From: Sphaerotilus sulfidivorans
GTDB lineage: Bacteria; Pseudomonadota; Gammaproteobacteria; Burkholderiales; Burkholderiaceae_C
Assembly: GCF_013426975.1 (NCBI RefSeq)
Contig: NZ_JACCPY010000005.1
Span: 62,001-126,000, forward strand
Direction: 5' to 3'
Length of the DNA: 64,000 nt
Under the pieces are notes generated by a model. It had not been told where the DNA came from. It searched no databases and saw nothing but the letters and a program-made list of their open reading frames with translations. The number at the start of each line of letters is the position of its first letter. The first letter of the stretch is position 1. Both the position numbers and the translations under genes were made by a program. Of this stretch, positions 9,124-16,467 are shown in pieces.

Positions 9124-10251
9124 GTGACCCTCGCCTCCCCCGCCCTGCGCAGCCTGGCGCGCTTCAGCGTGATCGCCTCGACGCTGATGGCGCTGGCGCT
9201 CGCCTGGCTCTACCACTTCGCGCCGCGTCATCTGGCGCTGGTCGAGCTGACCCGCTATGCGCCCTTCCTGATCTATCTGGTGCCGGGGCTGACCGCCCTG
9301 GCGCTGTCCTGGCTGCTGGCGCCGCTGTGGCGCGTCATCGCCGCGCTGACACTGACGCTGATGCTGACCGCGGTGATGGATGTCTCCACCGGCCTGAGAA
9401 GCGATCCGCTGCCGTCCGATGCCGCGGCGGCCGGCGTGCGGCCGGTGCGGCTGATGACCTACAACATCAAGTCCTACCGGGCCGCCTTCCGCTGGGGCGG
9501 CTTCGTGCCGCTGAACAACGAGATCGCCTCGCAGCAGCCCGACATCCTGGTGATGCAGGACGCCCGCGAGGTCTCCCGCGCCGGCGACCTGCCCTTCGGC
9601 ATGCGCGAGGTGCTGCCCCAGCACAAGCTCTACGCCTACGGCCAGTACGCGATCGCCAGCCGCTTTCCGCTGTCGGACTGCCGGCGCGGCGACATCTCCT
9701 TCCGCGGCGAGAAGCACGAGTACATCCGCTGCACCGTCGACATCGGCGGCACGCTGGTCGACGTGATCACCGCCCATCTGCTGACCCCGCGCGCCGGCCT
9801 GAACGCCGCCCGCTTCGAGCTGCACCAGGGCCTGGACGACTGGAATCACAATGTCGCCGACCGCATGACCCAGGTCGATGCGCTGGTGCGCGATCTGGTG
9901 CCGCTGCGCCGTCCGACCATCCTCGCCGGCGACCTGAACGCGCCCGAGCACTCGCCGGTGGTGCGCACGCTGATGGCGACCGGCCTGCGCAACGCCTTCT
10001 CCACCGCCGGCCGTGGCTGGGGCTACACGCACGGCCATTCGCTCAAGCCCTGGGTGAGCTTCCTGCGCATCGACCACATCCTGGTCAGCCCGGAGATCGG
10101 CGTGACCTCGGCGCATGTCGGCTGGCGGGGTGGCTCCGAGCACCGCCCGGTCATCGCCGATCTGCTGGTGCCGGTGCGCCAGGGCCTGCGCCAACCTGTG
10201 GACAAGTCTGTGGATAAGCCTGTGGACAAGTCTTCAGGCAAGTCGAAGTGA
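9124..10251 (+). CDS. Membrane-anchored endonuclease/exonuclease/phosphatase-family protein
   Basis: GTG at 9124 is preceded by GGAG with 8 bases of spacing and gives 375 residues; ATGs at 9034 and 9061 are alternatives. Three hydrophobic segments (about 12-30, 46-67, 69-87) anchor the protein, then an EEP domain follows with LMTYNIKSY, AGDLNAPEHS, FLRIDHILVS and SEHRPVIADL, which supply the metal and catalytic residues. The family includes nucleases, phosphodiesterases and sphingomyelinases; the substrate is unknown. The last 18 residues (PVDKSVDKPVDKSSGKSK) are encoded by three tandem 12-bp DnaA-box-like repeats. The stop overlaps the start of the next gene as GTGA. Confidence 0.85.
   Translation: MTLASPALRSLARFSVIASTLMALALAWLYHFAPRHLALVELTRYAPFLIYLVPGLTALALSWLLAPLWRVIAALTLTLMLTAVMDVSTGLRSDPLPSDAAAAGVRPVRLMTYNIKSYRAAFRWGGFVPLNNEIASQQPDILVMQDAREVSRAGDLPFGMREVLPQHKLYAYGQYAIASRFPLSDCRRGDISFRGEKHEYIRCTVDIGGTLVDVITAHLLTPRAGLNAARFELHQGLDDWNHNVADRMTQVDALVRDLVPLRRPTILAGDLNAPEHSPVVRTLMATGLRNAFSTAGRGWGYTHGHSLKPWVSFLRIDHILVSPEIGVTSAHVGWRGGSEHRPVIADLLVPVRQGLRQPVDKSVDKPVDKSSGKSK
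10197..10229 (+). repeat. Three tandem 12-bp DnaA-box-like repeats inside a gene
   Basis: TGTGGACAA (10197), TGTGGATAA (10209) and TGTGGACAA (10221) lie at an exact 12-bp period, each inside CCTGTGGAYAAG-like context. They are read in frame as V-D-K three times at the end of the EEP hydrolase. The middle copy equals the reverse complement of the consensus DnaA box TTATCCACA. Confidence 0.9.
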
Positions 10252-11216
10252 GCCGCCCTCGCCCCGACTGGACGCCGCCGATGCGCGACGGCGTCGGTGC
10301 CAGCCGCGTGGCGGTGCAGCCGGGCGCGGGGCGCACGGTGCTCGAGTTTCTCTGCGCCCGGCTGCCCGCGCTGGATGCCGCCGCCTGGCGCGCCCGCCTG
10401 GACGCCGGCGAGGTGCTGGCCGCCGATGGCCGGCCTGTGGACAAGTCCGAGCCCTGTGGACAACACCGGCTGCTCTGGTACTGGCGTCGCCTCGACGCGC
10501 CCGAGCCGCAGGTGCCCTTCGACGAAATCATCCTGCACCGCGACGAGCGGCTGCTGGTGGTCGACAAGCCGCATTTCCTGCCGATGACGCCCAAGGGCCG
10601 CCATCTGCACGAGACGCTGCTGGTGCGGCTGAAGAAGGCCACCGGGCTGGAAACGCTGGTGCCGCTGCACCGGCTCGACCGCGAGACCGCCGGCGTGGTG
10701 CTGTTCTCGCTCGATCCGGCCAGCCGCGGCGTCTACCAGGCGCTGTTCCGCGACCGCTCGATCGAGAAGGTCTACGAGGCGGTCGCGCCCTGGCGCGAGG
10801 CGCTGGGCACGACGCTGCCGCGCCTGCACGCCAGCCGCCTGGCCGAGCGCGAGGGCGAACGCTTCATGCAGATGCACGAGGTGCCGGGCGAGCCCGACGC
10901 CTTCACCCGCATCGCGCTGATGGAGCGCAACGCCGCCAGCGGCCTAGCGCGCTACCGGCTCGAGCCGCTGACCGGGCGCAAGCACCAGCTGCGCGCGCAC
11001 CTGGCCGCGCTGGGCGTGCCGATCGTCGGCGACCGCATCTATCCAGTGCTGCAGCCCGAGCCGGCGCCGGACGCGCCGCCCGACTGGCGCGAGCCGCTGC
11101 GCCTGCTCGCGCGCGAGATCGCCTTCGTCGATCCGCTCGACGGCCGCACGCGGCGCTTCGCCAGCACGCGCCGGCTGTCGCTGCACGCCCCAGGCATCAA
11201 CCCAGCGACGGCTTGA
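10248..11216 (+). CDS. RluA-family pseudouridine synthase
   Basis: The 322-residue protein has the RluA catalytic motif HRLDRETAGVVLF, with Asp144 as the expected catalytic residue, and the later ARYRLEPLTGRKHQLRAHLA motif of the family. It converts uridine to pseudouridine in rRNA or tRNA; the target base is not deducible. GTG 10248 overlaps the TGA of the preceding gene (GTGA), so the two are probably translationally coupled. Two DnaA-box-like repeats at 10436 and 10455 fall in the N-terminal region and are read as PVDKS and CGQ, in two different frames, apparently as a tolerated insertion before the catalytic domain. The 3' end overlaps the converging ROK gene by 20 nt. Confidence 0.9.
   Translation: MSRPRPDWTPPMRDGVGASRVAVQPGAGRTVLEFLCARLPALDAAAWRARLDAGEVLAADGRPVDKSEPCGQHRLLWYWRRLDAPEPQVPFDEIILHRDERLLVVDKPHFLPMTPKGRHLHETLLVRLKKATGLETLVPLHRLDRETAGVVLFSLDPASRGVYQALFRDRSIEKVYEAVAPWREALGTTLPRLHASRLAEREGERFMQMHEVPGEPDAFTRIALMERNAASGLARYRLEPLTGRKHQLRAHLAALGVPIVGDRIYPVLQPEPAPDAPPDWREPLRLLAREIAFVDPLDGRTRRFASTRRLSLHAPGINPATA
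10436..10463 (+). repeat. Pair of DnaA-box-like TGTGGACAA repeats
   Basis: Two exact TGTGGACAA copies start at 10436 and 10455, both inside the pseudouridine synthase gene and read in different frames (V-D-K and C-G-Q). Confidence 0.85.
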
Positions 11217-12426
11217 GGAAGATGTCCTTGTCGGGAAAGAACTGGGTGTGCAGCGGCAGCAGCGCGCCGCCCAGCGCCCGTGCATGCGCGCCGACCCGGC
11301 CGGTCAGCAGCGCCGGCGCGTGCAGGCCGTCGAAGCGGTAGACCGCCAGGCGCTGGCCGGTGCGCTCGATCAGCGCATCGATCAGCGGCCGCGCCAGCGA
11401 GCCGTCGACGATCACCGCGTCCAGATCGAGCATCGCCGAGCCGCTGGCGGTGGTCATCGCCAGCGCCAGGCTCGCCTGCTCCAGCCAGGGCTCGACCAGC
11501 GCGGCGAAGCGCGGCTCGACGATGTCGTCGCGCTGCACCTGCAGCGGATCCAGCCCGGCCTGCAGCAGCGCCTGCTCCAGCTGCCAGCCCGAGGCGACCT
11601 CGAGCAGCTGCGGCGGCGGCTCGCCGCCACGCGCCAGACCGACCGGCAGCGAGCCGATCGCGCCGGCATTGCCGCGCTGGCCGGTCACGATGTGGCCCGA
11701 CAGCACCAGCCCGCCGCCGACGAAGGTGCCGACGAAGATGTAGAGAAAGCTGCGCACCGCGGTGCCGTGGCCCTGCAGCAGCTCGGCCACGCAGGCGGCG
11801 GTGGTGTCCTTGGCGAAGCTCACCGGCAGGTGCGTCATCGCCTCGACCTCGCGGCGCAGGTCCAGATGCTCCCAGCCGGCCAGCGCGCCGTGCGCCCGCG
11901 AGCCCAGCACGCCCGACCATTTCTCCATCGACAGCGGCGAACTCAGGCCCAGCCCGACCACCCGCGCCCACAGGTCGCCGAGCTGCTGCTGCAGCCGCGT
12001 CAGCCCCTCGGCGATGCAGGGCAGCACCCGCGCCGGATCGGGCAGGTCGTAATGGAATTCGTGGCGATGGCGCACCCGACCGACGAAGTCGCAGGCCAGC
12101 ACCTCCAGGCTGCGCCGGCCGACCTGCACGCCCAGGCTGATCGCGCCGTCCGGGTTGAGCGCCAGCGGCACCGAGGGCTGGCCGATGCGCCCGCGCACCC
12201 GCTCCTGCTTGAGCAGCAGCCCGTCGTCGAGCAGCCGGCTGACGATGATCGAGACGGTCTGCGACGACAGCTGCGTCAGCCGCGCCAGATCGGCCTTGGC
12301 GATCGCGCCGTGCAGGCGGATCGCCTGCAGCACGGTGCGCTCGTTGAACTGGCGCATGCCGCTGTGGTTCGACCCACGAACGGCACGTTCGTCAGGCTCG
12401 AAGGTGGCGGCGGAAAGGGAGTGCAT
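11197..12426 (-). CDS. ROK-family transcriptional repressor
   Basis: The 409-residue product has an N-terminal winged helix-turn-helix (RTVLQAIRLHGAIAKADLARLTQLSSQTVSIIVSRLLDDG, about residues 25-75) and a C-terminal ROK sugar-kinase-like fold with the segment GTFVGGGLVLSGHIVTGQRGNAGAIGS, so it resembles XylR/NagC-type repressors rather than a free kinase. It is divergent from the transaldolase-like gene, and the 129-bp gap contains an AGTAAA/TTTACT inverted repeat fitting a repressor site. The ligand is unknown; a sugar or polyol is likely for the family. ATG 12426 is the chosen start; an upstream in-frame start to 12474 cannot be excluded. No clear Shine-Dalgarno is present. Confidence 0.87.
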   Translation of the reverse strand: MHSLSAATFEPDERAVRGSNHSGMRQFNERTVLQAIRLHGAIAKADLARLTQLSSQTVSIIVSRLLDDGLLLKQERVRGRIGQPSVPLALNPDGAISLGVQVGRRSLEVLACDFVGRVRHRHEFHYDLPDPARVLPCIAEGLTRLQQQLGDLWARVVGLGLSSPLSMEKWSGVLGSRAHGALAGWEHLDLRREVEAMTHLPVSFAKDTTAACVAELLQGHGTAVRSFLYIFVGTFVGGGLVLSGHIVTGQRGNAGAIGSLPVGLARGGEPPPQLLEVASGWQLEQALLQAGLDPLQVQRDDIVEPRFAALVEPWLEQASLALAMTTASGSAMLDLDAVIVDGSLARPLIDALIERTGQRLAVYRFDGLHAPALLTGRVGAHARALGGALLPLHTQFFPDKDIFLKPSLG

Positions 12427-12481
12427 GGCGGCAGACAGGATCAGAGCGGCCCAGCATGCCCGAATCGGGGGCACAGCTCCA

Positions 12482-12506
12482 TTAGTAAATCACCTAGTTT
12501 TACTTA
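12482..12506. promoter_or_regulatory. Candidate ROK repressor operator
   Basis: TTAGTAAA (12482-12489) and TTTACTTA (12499-12506) form an inverted repeat with one mismatch around a 9-base spacer. It is an AT-rich spot in GC-rich DNA in the divergent promoter region between the ROK gene and the transaldolase-like gene, where autoregulation and control of the partner would be expected. Confidence 0.55.
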
Positions 12507-12555
12507 GATCTTTCCCGAGGCGAAAACCCTGCACCGTACCGCGAGAATAGCGGAC

Positions 12556-13254
12556 ATGGCCGATCTGCTGCACCCCGCCCCCGCCCCGCGCCCCGACTTT
12601 CATCTCTGCCTCGACAGCGCCGATCTCGACGCGCTGCGCACCTGCCTGCCGCATCCGCTGGTGCATGGCGTGACGACCAACCCGACGCTGCTGCGCCGCG
12701 CCGGGCTGCGCCAGGCCGACCTGCCGAGGCTGGTCGAAACGCTGCTGGACTGGCGGGTCCGGCAGGTGCAGGTCCAGGTGAGCTGCGCGCAGACCGACGA
12801 GATGCTGCGCGAGGCCGACGGCCTGATCGCGCTGGCCGATCCCGGCCAGCTGGTGGTGAAGATCCCGGCCACCCGCGAGGGTCTGGCCGCCGGCGCCGAG
12901 CTGGCGCGCCGTGGCGTGCCGGTCACCTTCACCGCGGTGTGGGCGCCGGAGCAGGCGCTGTTCGCAGCGATGCTCGGCGCCGCCTATGCCGCGCCGTATC
13001 TCGGCCGGATGCAGGATGCCGGCCTCGACGGGCTGGCGCAGATCGCGCAGATGCAGGCCCGCCTGGAGGGCAGCGCCGCGCCGACCCGGCTGCTGGTGGC
13101 CAGCCTGCGCAGCCGCCAGGCCTGCCTGGACGTGATCGCGCTGGGCGCGCGGGCGATCACCATTCCGCCCGCCCTGTTCGCCGAGCTGATCGATCACGAG
13201 CCGACCCGCGCGGCCGAACGGGTCTTCCTGGCCGACGCACGGGCCGACGACTGA
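12556..13254 (+). CDS. Transaldolase / fructose-6-phosphate aldolase-like protein
   Basis: The 232-residue protein has the compact transaldolase fold: FHLCLDSADLDAL at the start, GVTTNPTLLRRAG, the lysine-bearing strand LVVKIPATREGL (Lys102 as probable Schiff-base lysine), VTFTAVWAPEQAL, YAAPYLGRMQDAGLDG and a C-terminal ITIPPALFAELI. This length matches the short FSA/TalC type rather than the 320-residue classical transaldolase. It probably cleaves or forms a ketose phosphate such as fructose 6-phosphate or sedoheptulose 7-phosphate. The divergent ROK gene probably regulates it. Start ATG 12556 has no strong Shine-Dalgarno. Confidence 0.85.
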   Translation: MADLLHPAPAPRPDFHLCLDSADLDALRTCLPHPLVHGVTTNPTLLRRAGLRQADLPRLVETLLDWRVRQVQVQVSCAQTDEMLREADGLIALADPGQLVVKIPATREGLAAGAELARRGVPVTFTAVWAPEQALFAAMLGAAYAAPYLGRMQDAGLDGLAQIAQMQARLEGSAAPTRLLVASLRSRQACLDVIALGARAITIPPALFAELIDHEPTRAAERVFLADARADD

Positions 13255-13283
13255 GAGACACCCGCGGAATCACCACCGCCGGT

Positions 13284-14168
13284 TCAGTCGACGCTGCAGC
13301 CCGAGGGCAGCGCCCAGGTGGTCTGCGGCTTCATCGCCTTCAGCGCCGCCGAGGCGCTGATGCGCACGCTGGCCGCGCCCAGGCGCTGCTCCAGCTCGGC
13401 GATGCTGACGATGTAGCGGTCGAGCGCGCCCAGGCCGGTGGTGTTGGGAATCAGCCAGGCGATCGCCTTGCCGGCGCCGGTGGCCGGATCGGTGGTGATC
13501 AGCGCCTTCCACAGGAATTCCGGCGTGCGGATGCCGTGGCTGCTCAGGTAGAAGTCGTTGGTGTCGCTGGCGGTGTCGCCGTGGACCACGCCGCCGTAGA
13601 CCTGCACCGGCGCCAGATCGCGATAGCACTCGGCCACCGTCTCGGCCTCGAGCCAGATGCCGCGGTTGAAGCCCGAGACCTGCGGCACGATGTTGCTCAT
13701 GTAGTTGGCGCGCCGGATCAGCGCGCTGTCGGAGTCCATGTGGTTGGACATCACCAGATGGCCGCGGTCATAGCCCGGATGCACGCTCTCGTAGCTGGCG
13801 GTGCTGGTCTGCTGCAGGCAGCCGGCCGGCAGCGTCGGGTCGAAAGTGAAGGAACTCGGCCGCGCGGTGCTGCCGGTGTCGGCCTGCAGGGTGTAGCGGT
13901 AGTGCAGCGCGGTGCGGTCGGTGCAGTCGTAGATCAGCCGGAAGCCGTTGTAGTCCTGGTCGATGATCCAGTGCCCGGACGGGCCGGCGCGCTCGACGCT
14001 GGCCTCGGCGCCGCTGTCGGTCGTGGTGTCCGTCTGCGTCGTGTCGTCGCCGCCGCCGCAGCCGGCCAGGGCCAGCGCGGCCATGCACGCCAGCGCGGCC
14101 GACCTCAGCCGCAGGCGAGAGACCGAGGTGGGCGCGTGGACCGAGGCGCGGTCGAAAGTGGTCAGCAT
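13284..14168 (-). CDS. DNA/RNA non-specific endonuclease, predicted lipoprotein
   Basis: The 294-residue product starts with a long signal region ending in the lipobox LALAGC followed by GGGDD, so it is probably a lipoprotein. The mature part carries DRGHLVMSNHMD (Asp134 to His137), the active-site signature of the Serratia-type beta-beta-alpha-metal nuclease family, and NYMSNIVPQVSGFNRGIW, which supplies the conserved metal-binding Asn region. It cuts DNA and RNA without sequence preference in characterised relatives. It is transcribed alone, converging on the transaldolase-like gene. The residues before the signal core suggest that ATG 14168 may be early; ATGs nearer the hydrophobic core are possible. 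Confidence 0.88.
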   Translation of the reverse strand: MLTTFDRASVHAPTSVSRLRLRSAALACMAALALAGCGGGDDTTQTDTTTDSGAEASVERAGPSGHWIIDQDYNGFRLIYDCTDRTALHYRYTLQADTGSTARPSSFTFDPTLPAGCLQQTSTASYESVHPGYDRGHLVMSNHMDSDSALIRRANYMSNIVPQVSGFNRGIWLEAETVAECYRDLAPVQVYGGVVHGDTASDTNDFYLSSHGIRTPEFLWKALITTDPATGAGKAIAWLIPNTTGLGALDRYIVSIAELEQRLGAASVRISASAALKAMKPQTTWALPSGCSVD

Positions 14169-14224
14169 GGAATCCCCTTGAATTGAATAAATTGAATGAT
14201 CTGCCGATGGCCTGAGCGCGCCGA

Positions 14225-15196
14225 TTACAGCACCCCCGATCCGGCTGCCGGCCCGTCGGCCTGCGGCATCACGCCGTCACCGAGAAGCAGGTCGCGGCAC
14301 TGTTGCGCAGCTTGCGCATCCAGCCGCCCCGCCTGCGCAGCCAGCGCGACCTGCGGCAGCGCCAGCCGGCGGTAGAAGTCGAGCGGATCGTGCGACGACG
14401 GCGCCAGCGCCTGCAGCGCCGCCAGGTGGGTGCGCAGCACGCCGGTGTCGCCGCGCGCGATCGGCCCGGACACCGCGCCGGCCAGGCCGCGGCCCTCGAC
14501 CGCATCGAGCGTGCCGCGCGCCAGCGGCAGCAGCGCCGCCAGCGCCTGGGCCTCGTCGACGCCGAAGGTTTTCCACAGGCTCGTCGCCTCGGCCAGCACC
14601 GGCAGCAGGAAGCTGGCGGCATAGCCGGCGGCGACGTGGTAGCGCGCCCGCATGCCCGGCGGCAGCACGATCGGGCGCAGGCCCAGCACCGCGGCCAGCG
14701 CCTGCAGCGCTTCGGCCAGCGCGCTGCCGGCCTCGGCCTCGATCGCCACCGTGCTGCCCGCCAGTCGATCGGCCGCACGCAGCGGATCCGAGAAGATCTG
14801 CAGCGGATGAAAGCCGCCGGTGGCCGCGCCCGCCCGCGCCGCACCCGCCAGCGCCGCGACCTCGGTGGCGCCGCTGCAGTGCACCACCGCCTGCCCGGGG
14901 CGCCAATGCAGCGCCTCGGTGCAGCTCGCGATGTGATCGTCGGGCACCGTCAGCAGCACCAGCCCGGCCTGGTCGACCGCCGCCTGTGGATAACTCGGCT
15001 GTGGACAACTTTCCGGCCAGCCCGGACCGAGTGCCTGGCGCCGACTGCCGATGGCCGCCACCGCCATGCCGCGGCGTGCCAGCGCGATCGCCAGCGCCTG
15101 CGCGACCCGGCCGGCGCCCACCAGCACGATCGGGGGCAGCACACGAGCGGCGTGGCCTGTGGATAAGTCCGTGGAAAGGGGGAGGCTTGCGTTCAT
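14225..15196 (-). CDS. Rossmann-fold DUF2520-domain oxidoreductase-like protein
   Basis: The 323-residue product begins with a nucleotide-binding motif (VLVGAGRVAQALAIALARRG, residues ~25-45) and continues with a dinucleotide-binding fold (VLLTVPDDHIASC, VVHCSGATEV, GGFHPLQIFSD) and a helical C-terminal DUF2520 domain (YHVAAGYAASFLLPVLAEA). The family resembles F420H2:NADP oxidoreductase/ProC-like enzymes; substrate unknown. ATG 15196 lies 25 bp from the divergent MazG-like start. DnaA-box-like repeats occur inside the gene at 14985, 15000 and 15158, encoding the peptides SCPQPSYPQ and DLSTG, with a one-mismatch copy at 14569. These lie in the N-terminal loop and between the first strands, so they look like tolerated insertions. 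Confidence 0.85.
   Translation of the reverse strand: MNASLPLSTDLSTGHAARVLPPIVLVGAGRVAQALAIALARRGMAVAAIGSRRQALGPGWPESCPQPSYPQAAVDQAGLVLLTVPDDHIASCTEALHWRPGQAVVHCSGATEVAALAGAARAGAATGGFHPLQIFSDPLRAADRLAGSTVAIEAEAGSALAEALQALAAVLGLRPIVLPPGMRARYHVAAGYAASFLLPVLAEATSLWKTFGVDEAQALAALLPLARGTLDAVEGRGLAGAVSGPIARGDTGVLRTHLAALQALAPSSHDPLDFYRRLALPQVALAAQAGRLDAQAAQQCRDLLLGDGVMPQADGPAAGSGVL
14985..15008 (+). repeat. Pair of DnaA-box-like repeats in DUF2520 gene
   Basis: TGTGGATAA (14985) and TGTGGACAA (15000) lie 15 bp apart inside the gene on the opposite strand, which reads them as YPQ and CPQ. A third exact copy, TGTGGATAA, is at 15158 near the start codon. Confidence 0.85.
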
Positions 15197-15221
15197 GGCG
15201 CCATCATGCACACTGGCCCGC

Positions 15222-15605
15222 ATGGATATCCACAGCCTGCAGACCCGCCTGCGCGCCTTCTCCGCCGAACGCGGCTGGGAGCCGTACCAGAACCCCAAGA
15301 ACCTCGCGATGGCGATGGTGGTCGAGGCCGCCGAGCTGGTCGAGATCTTCCAGTGGCTCAGCCCCGAGCAGGCGGCCGACATCGCCGCCGATGCCGCGCG
15401 CCAGCAGCATGTCGGCGAGGAGATCGCCGATGTTCTTGTCTATCTGCTGCAGATCGCTGATCGTTGCGGCATCGACCTCGAGGCGGCGGTCGAACGCAAG
15501 ATCGGGCTGAACGCGCTCAAGTATCCGGTGCCGAGTTCTCCACAGCCCGCCCCGACCGATTCCGGAGTTGCCGATGCCCCGTCCCCCGAGCCCCGTGCCG
15601 ACTGA
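15222..15605 (+). CDS. MazG-like nucleotide pyrophosphohydrolase
   Basis: The 127-residue product starts MDIHSLQTRLRAF and has the all-alpha NTP pyrophosphatase pattern: VVEAAELVEIFQWL gives the first ExxE metal site (Glu35 and Glu38) and GEEIADVLVYLLQIADRCGIDL gives the second acidic ExxxD helix. RS21-C6/MazG relatives hydrolyse non-canonical or excess (d)NTPs to monophosphate and pyrophosphate. The start codon region includes ATATCCACA, one mismatch from a DnaA box. The 3' end overlaps the 2OG oxygenase gene by about 32 nt, so the two are probably co-transcribed. The divergent DUF2520 gene starts 25 bp away, which leaves little room for separate promoters. Confidence 0.88.
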   Translation: MDIHSLQTRLRAFSAERGWEPYQNPKNLAMAMVVEAAELVEIFQWLSPEQAADIAADAARQQHVGEEIADVLVYLLQIADRCGIDLEAAVERKIGLNALKYPVPSSPQPAPTDSGVADAPSPEPRAD

Positions 15606-16467
15606 GTTGTCCACAGCCGCGCCGCAGGTGGCGGTGATCGACTGGCGCGCCGCCGATGCGCCGGCCCGATTTGTCCACAGCCTGCTGCACACCGGCTTCG
15701 CGGTGCTGACCCATCACCCGATCGACACCGCGCTGCTGCGCCGGATCGAGGCCGAGTGGGACCCCTGGCTGGCCTCGCCGGCTGTGGACAACTGTCGCTT
15801 CGACCCGCTGACCCAGGACGGCTATGTCGGCCCGGAGCGTTCCGAGACCGCCAAGGGCCAGACCGAGAAGGACCTGAAGGCCTTCTTCCACCACTATCCC
15901 GGTGGACGTTATCCCCAGGAGCTGTCCGACGCCGCGCTGCGCTACCGCGCGCAGGCCGAGGCGCTGGCGGCGCAGCTGCTCGACTGGGTGCAGACGCACG
16001 CGCCCGAGGCGGCGCGCAGGAGTTTTCCACAGCCGCTGCCGGAGATGATCGCCGGCAGCCGGCAGACCCTGCTGCGCATCCTGCGCTATCCGCCGCTGCG
16101 CGGCGACGAGCCGGCCGGTGCGATGCGCGCGGCCGCGCATGAGGACATCAATCTGCTCACCGTGCTGCCCGCCGCGCGCGAGCCGGGCCTGCAGGTGCTC
16201 GGCCGCGACGGCCTGTGGCGCGACGTGCCCGGCGATGCCGGCTGGCTGGTGATCAACACCGGCGACATGCTGCAGGAGGCCAGCGGCGGCGTGTTTCCGT
16301 CGACCACCCACCGCGTCGCCCGGCCGGTCGGCGAGGCGGCGCGGCGGGCACGCATGGCGATGCCGCTGTTCCTGCATCCGCGCCCGGAGGTGCGGCTGTC
16401 GGCACGCCACACTGCCGCCAGCTACCTCGACGAGCGGCTGCGCGAGCTCGGTCTCAGAGCGCCCTGA
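15574..16467 (+). CDS. 2-oxoglutarate/Fe(II)-dependent oxygenase, isopenicillin-N-synthase type
   Basis: The 297-residue product has the jelly-roll dioxygenase motifs: AAAHEDINLLTVL gives the HxD pair (His189 and Asp191), STTHRVARPV gives the distal His246 and the 2OG-binding Arg, and an N-terminal DIOX_N-like region is present (ARFVHSLLHTGFAVLTHHP). Substrates in this group range widely, so none is proposed. ATG 15574 follows GGAG (15563-15566) by 7 bases; TTG 15568 is an alternative. Exact DnaA-box-like repeats at 15607, 15671 and 15783 and a one-mismatch copy at 16023 fall within the gene and are read in different frames (ELSTA, FVHS, VDN). The 3' end overlaps the converging Pat-like gene by 14 nt. 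Confidence 0.88.
   Translation: MPRPPSPVPTELSTAAPQVAVIDWRAADAPARFVHSLLHTGFAVLTHHPIDTALLRRIEAEWDPWLASPAVDNCRFDPLTQDGYVGPERSETAKGQTEKDLKAFFHHYPGGRYPQELSDAALRYRAQAEALAAQLLDWVQTHAPEAARRSFPQPLPEMIAGSRQTLLRILRYPPLRGDEPAGAMRAAAHEDINLLTVLPAAREPGLQVLGRDGLWRDVPGDAGWLVINTGDMLQEASGGVFPSTTHRVARPVGEAARRARMAMPLFLHPRPEVRLSARHTAASYLDERLRELGLRAP
15607..15791. repeat. Three DnaA-box-like repeats in the oxygenase gene
   Basis: TTGTCCACA starts at 15607 and at 15671, and TGTGGACAA at 15783. All lie within the N-terminal third of the oxygenase gene and are read in two different phases and both orientations. Confidence 0.8.
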
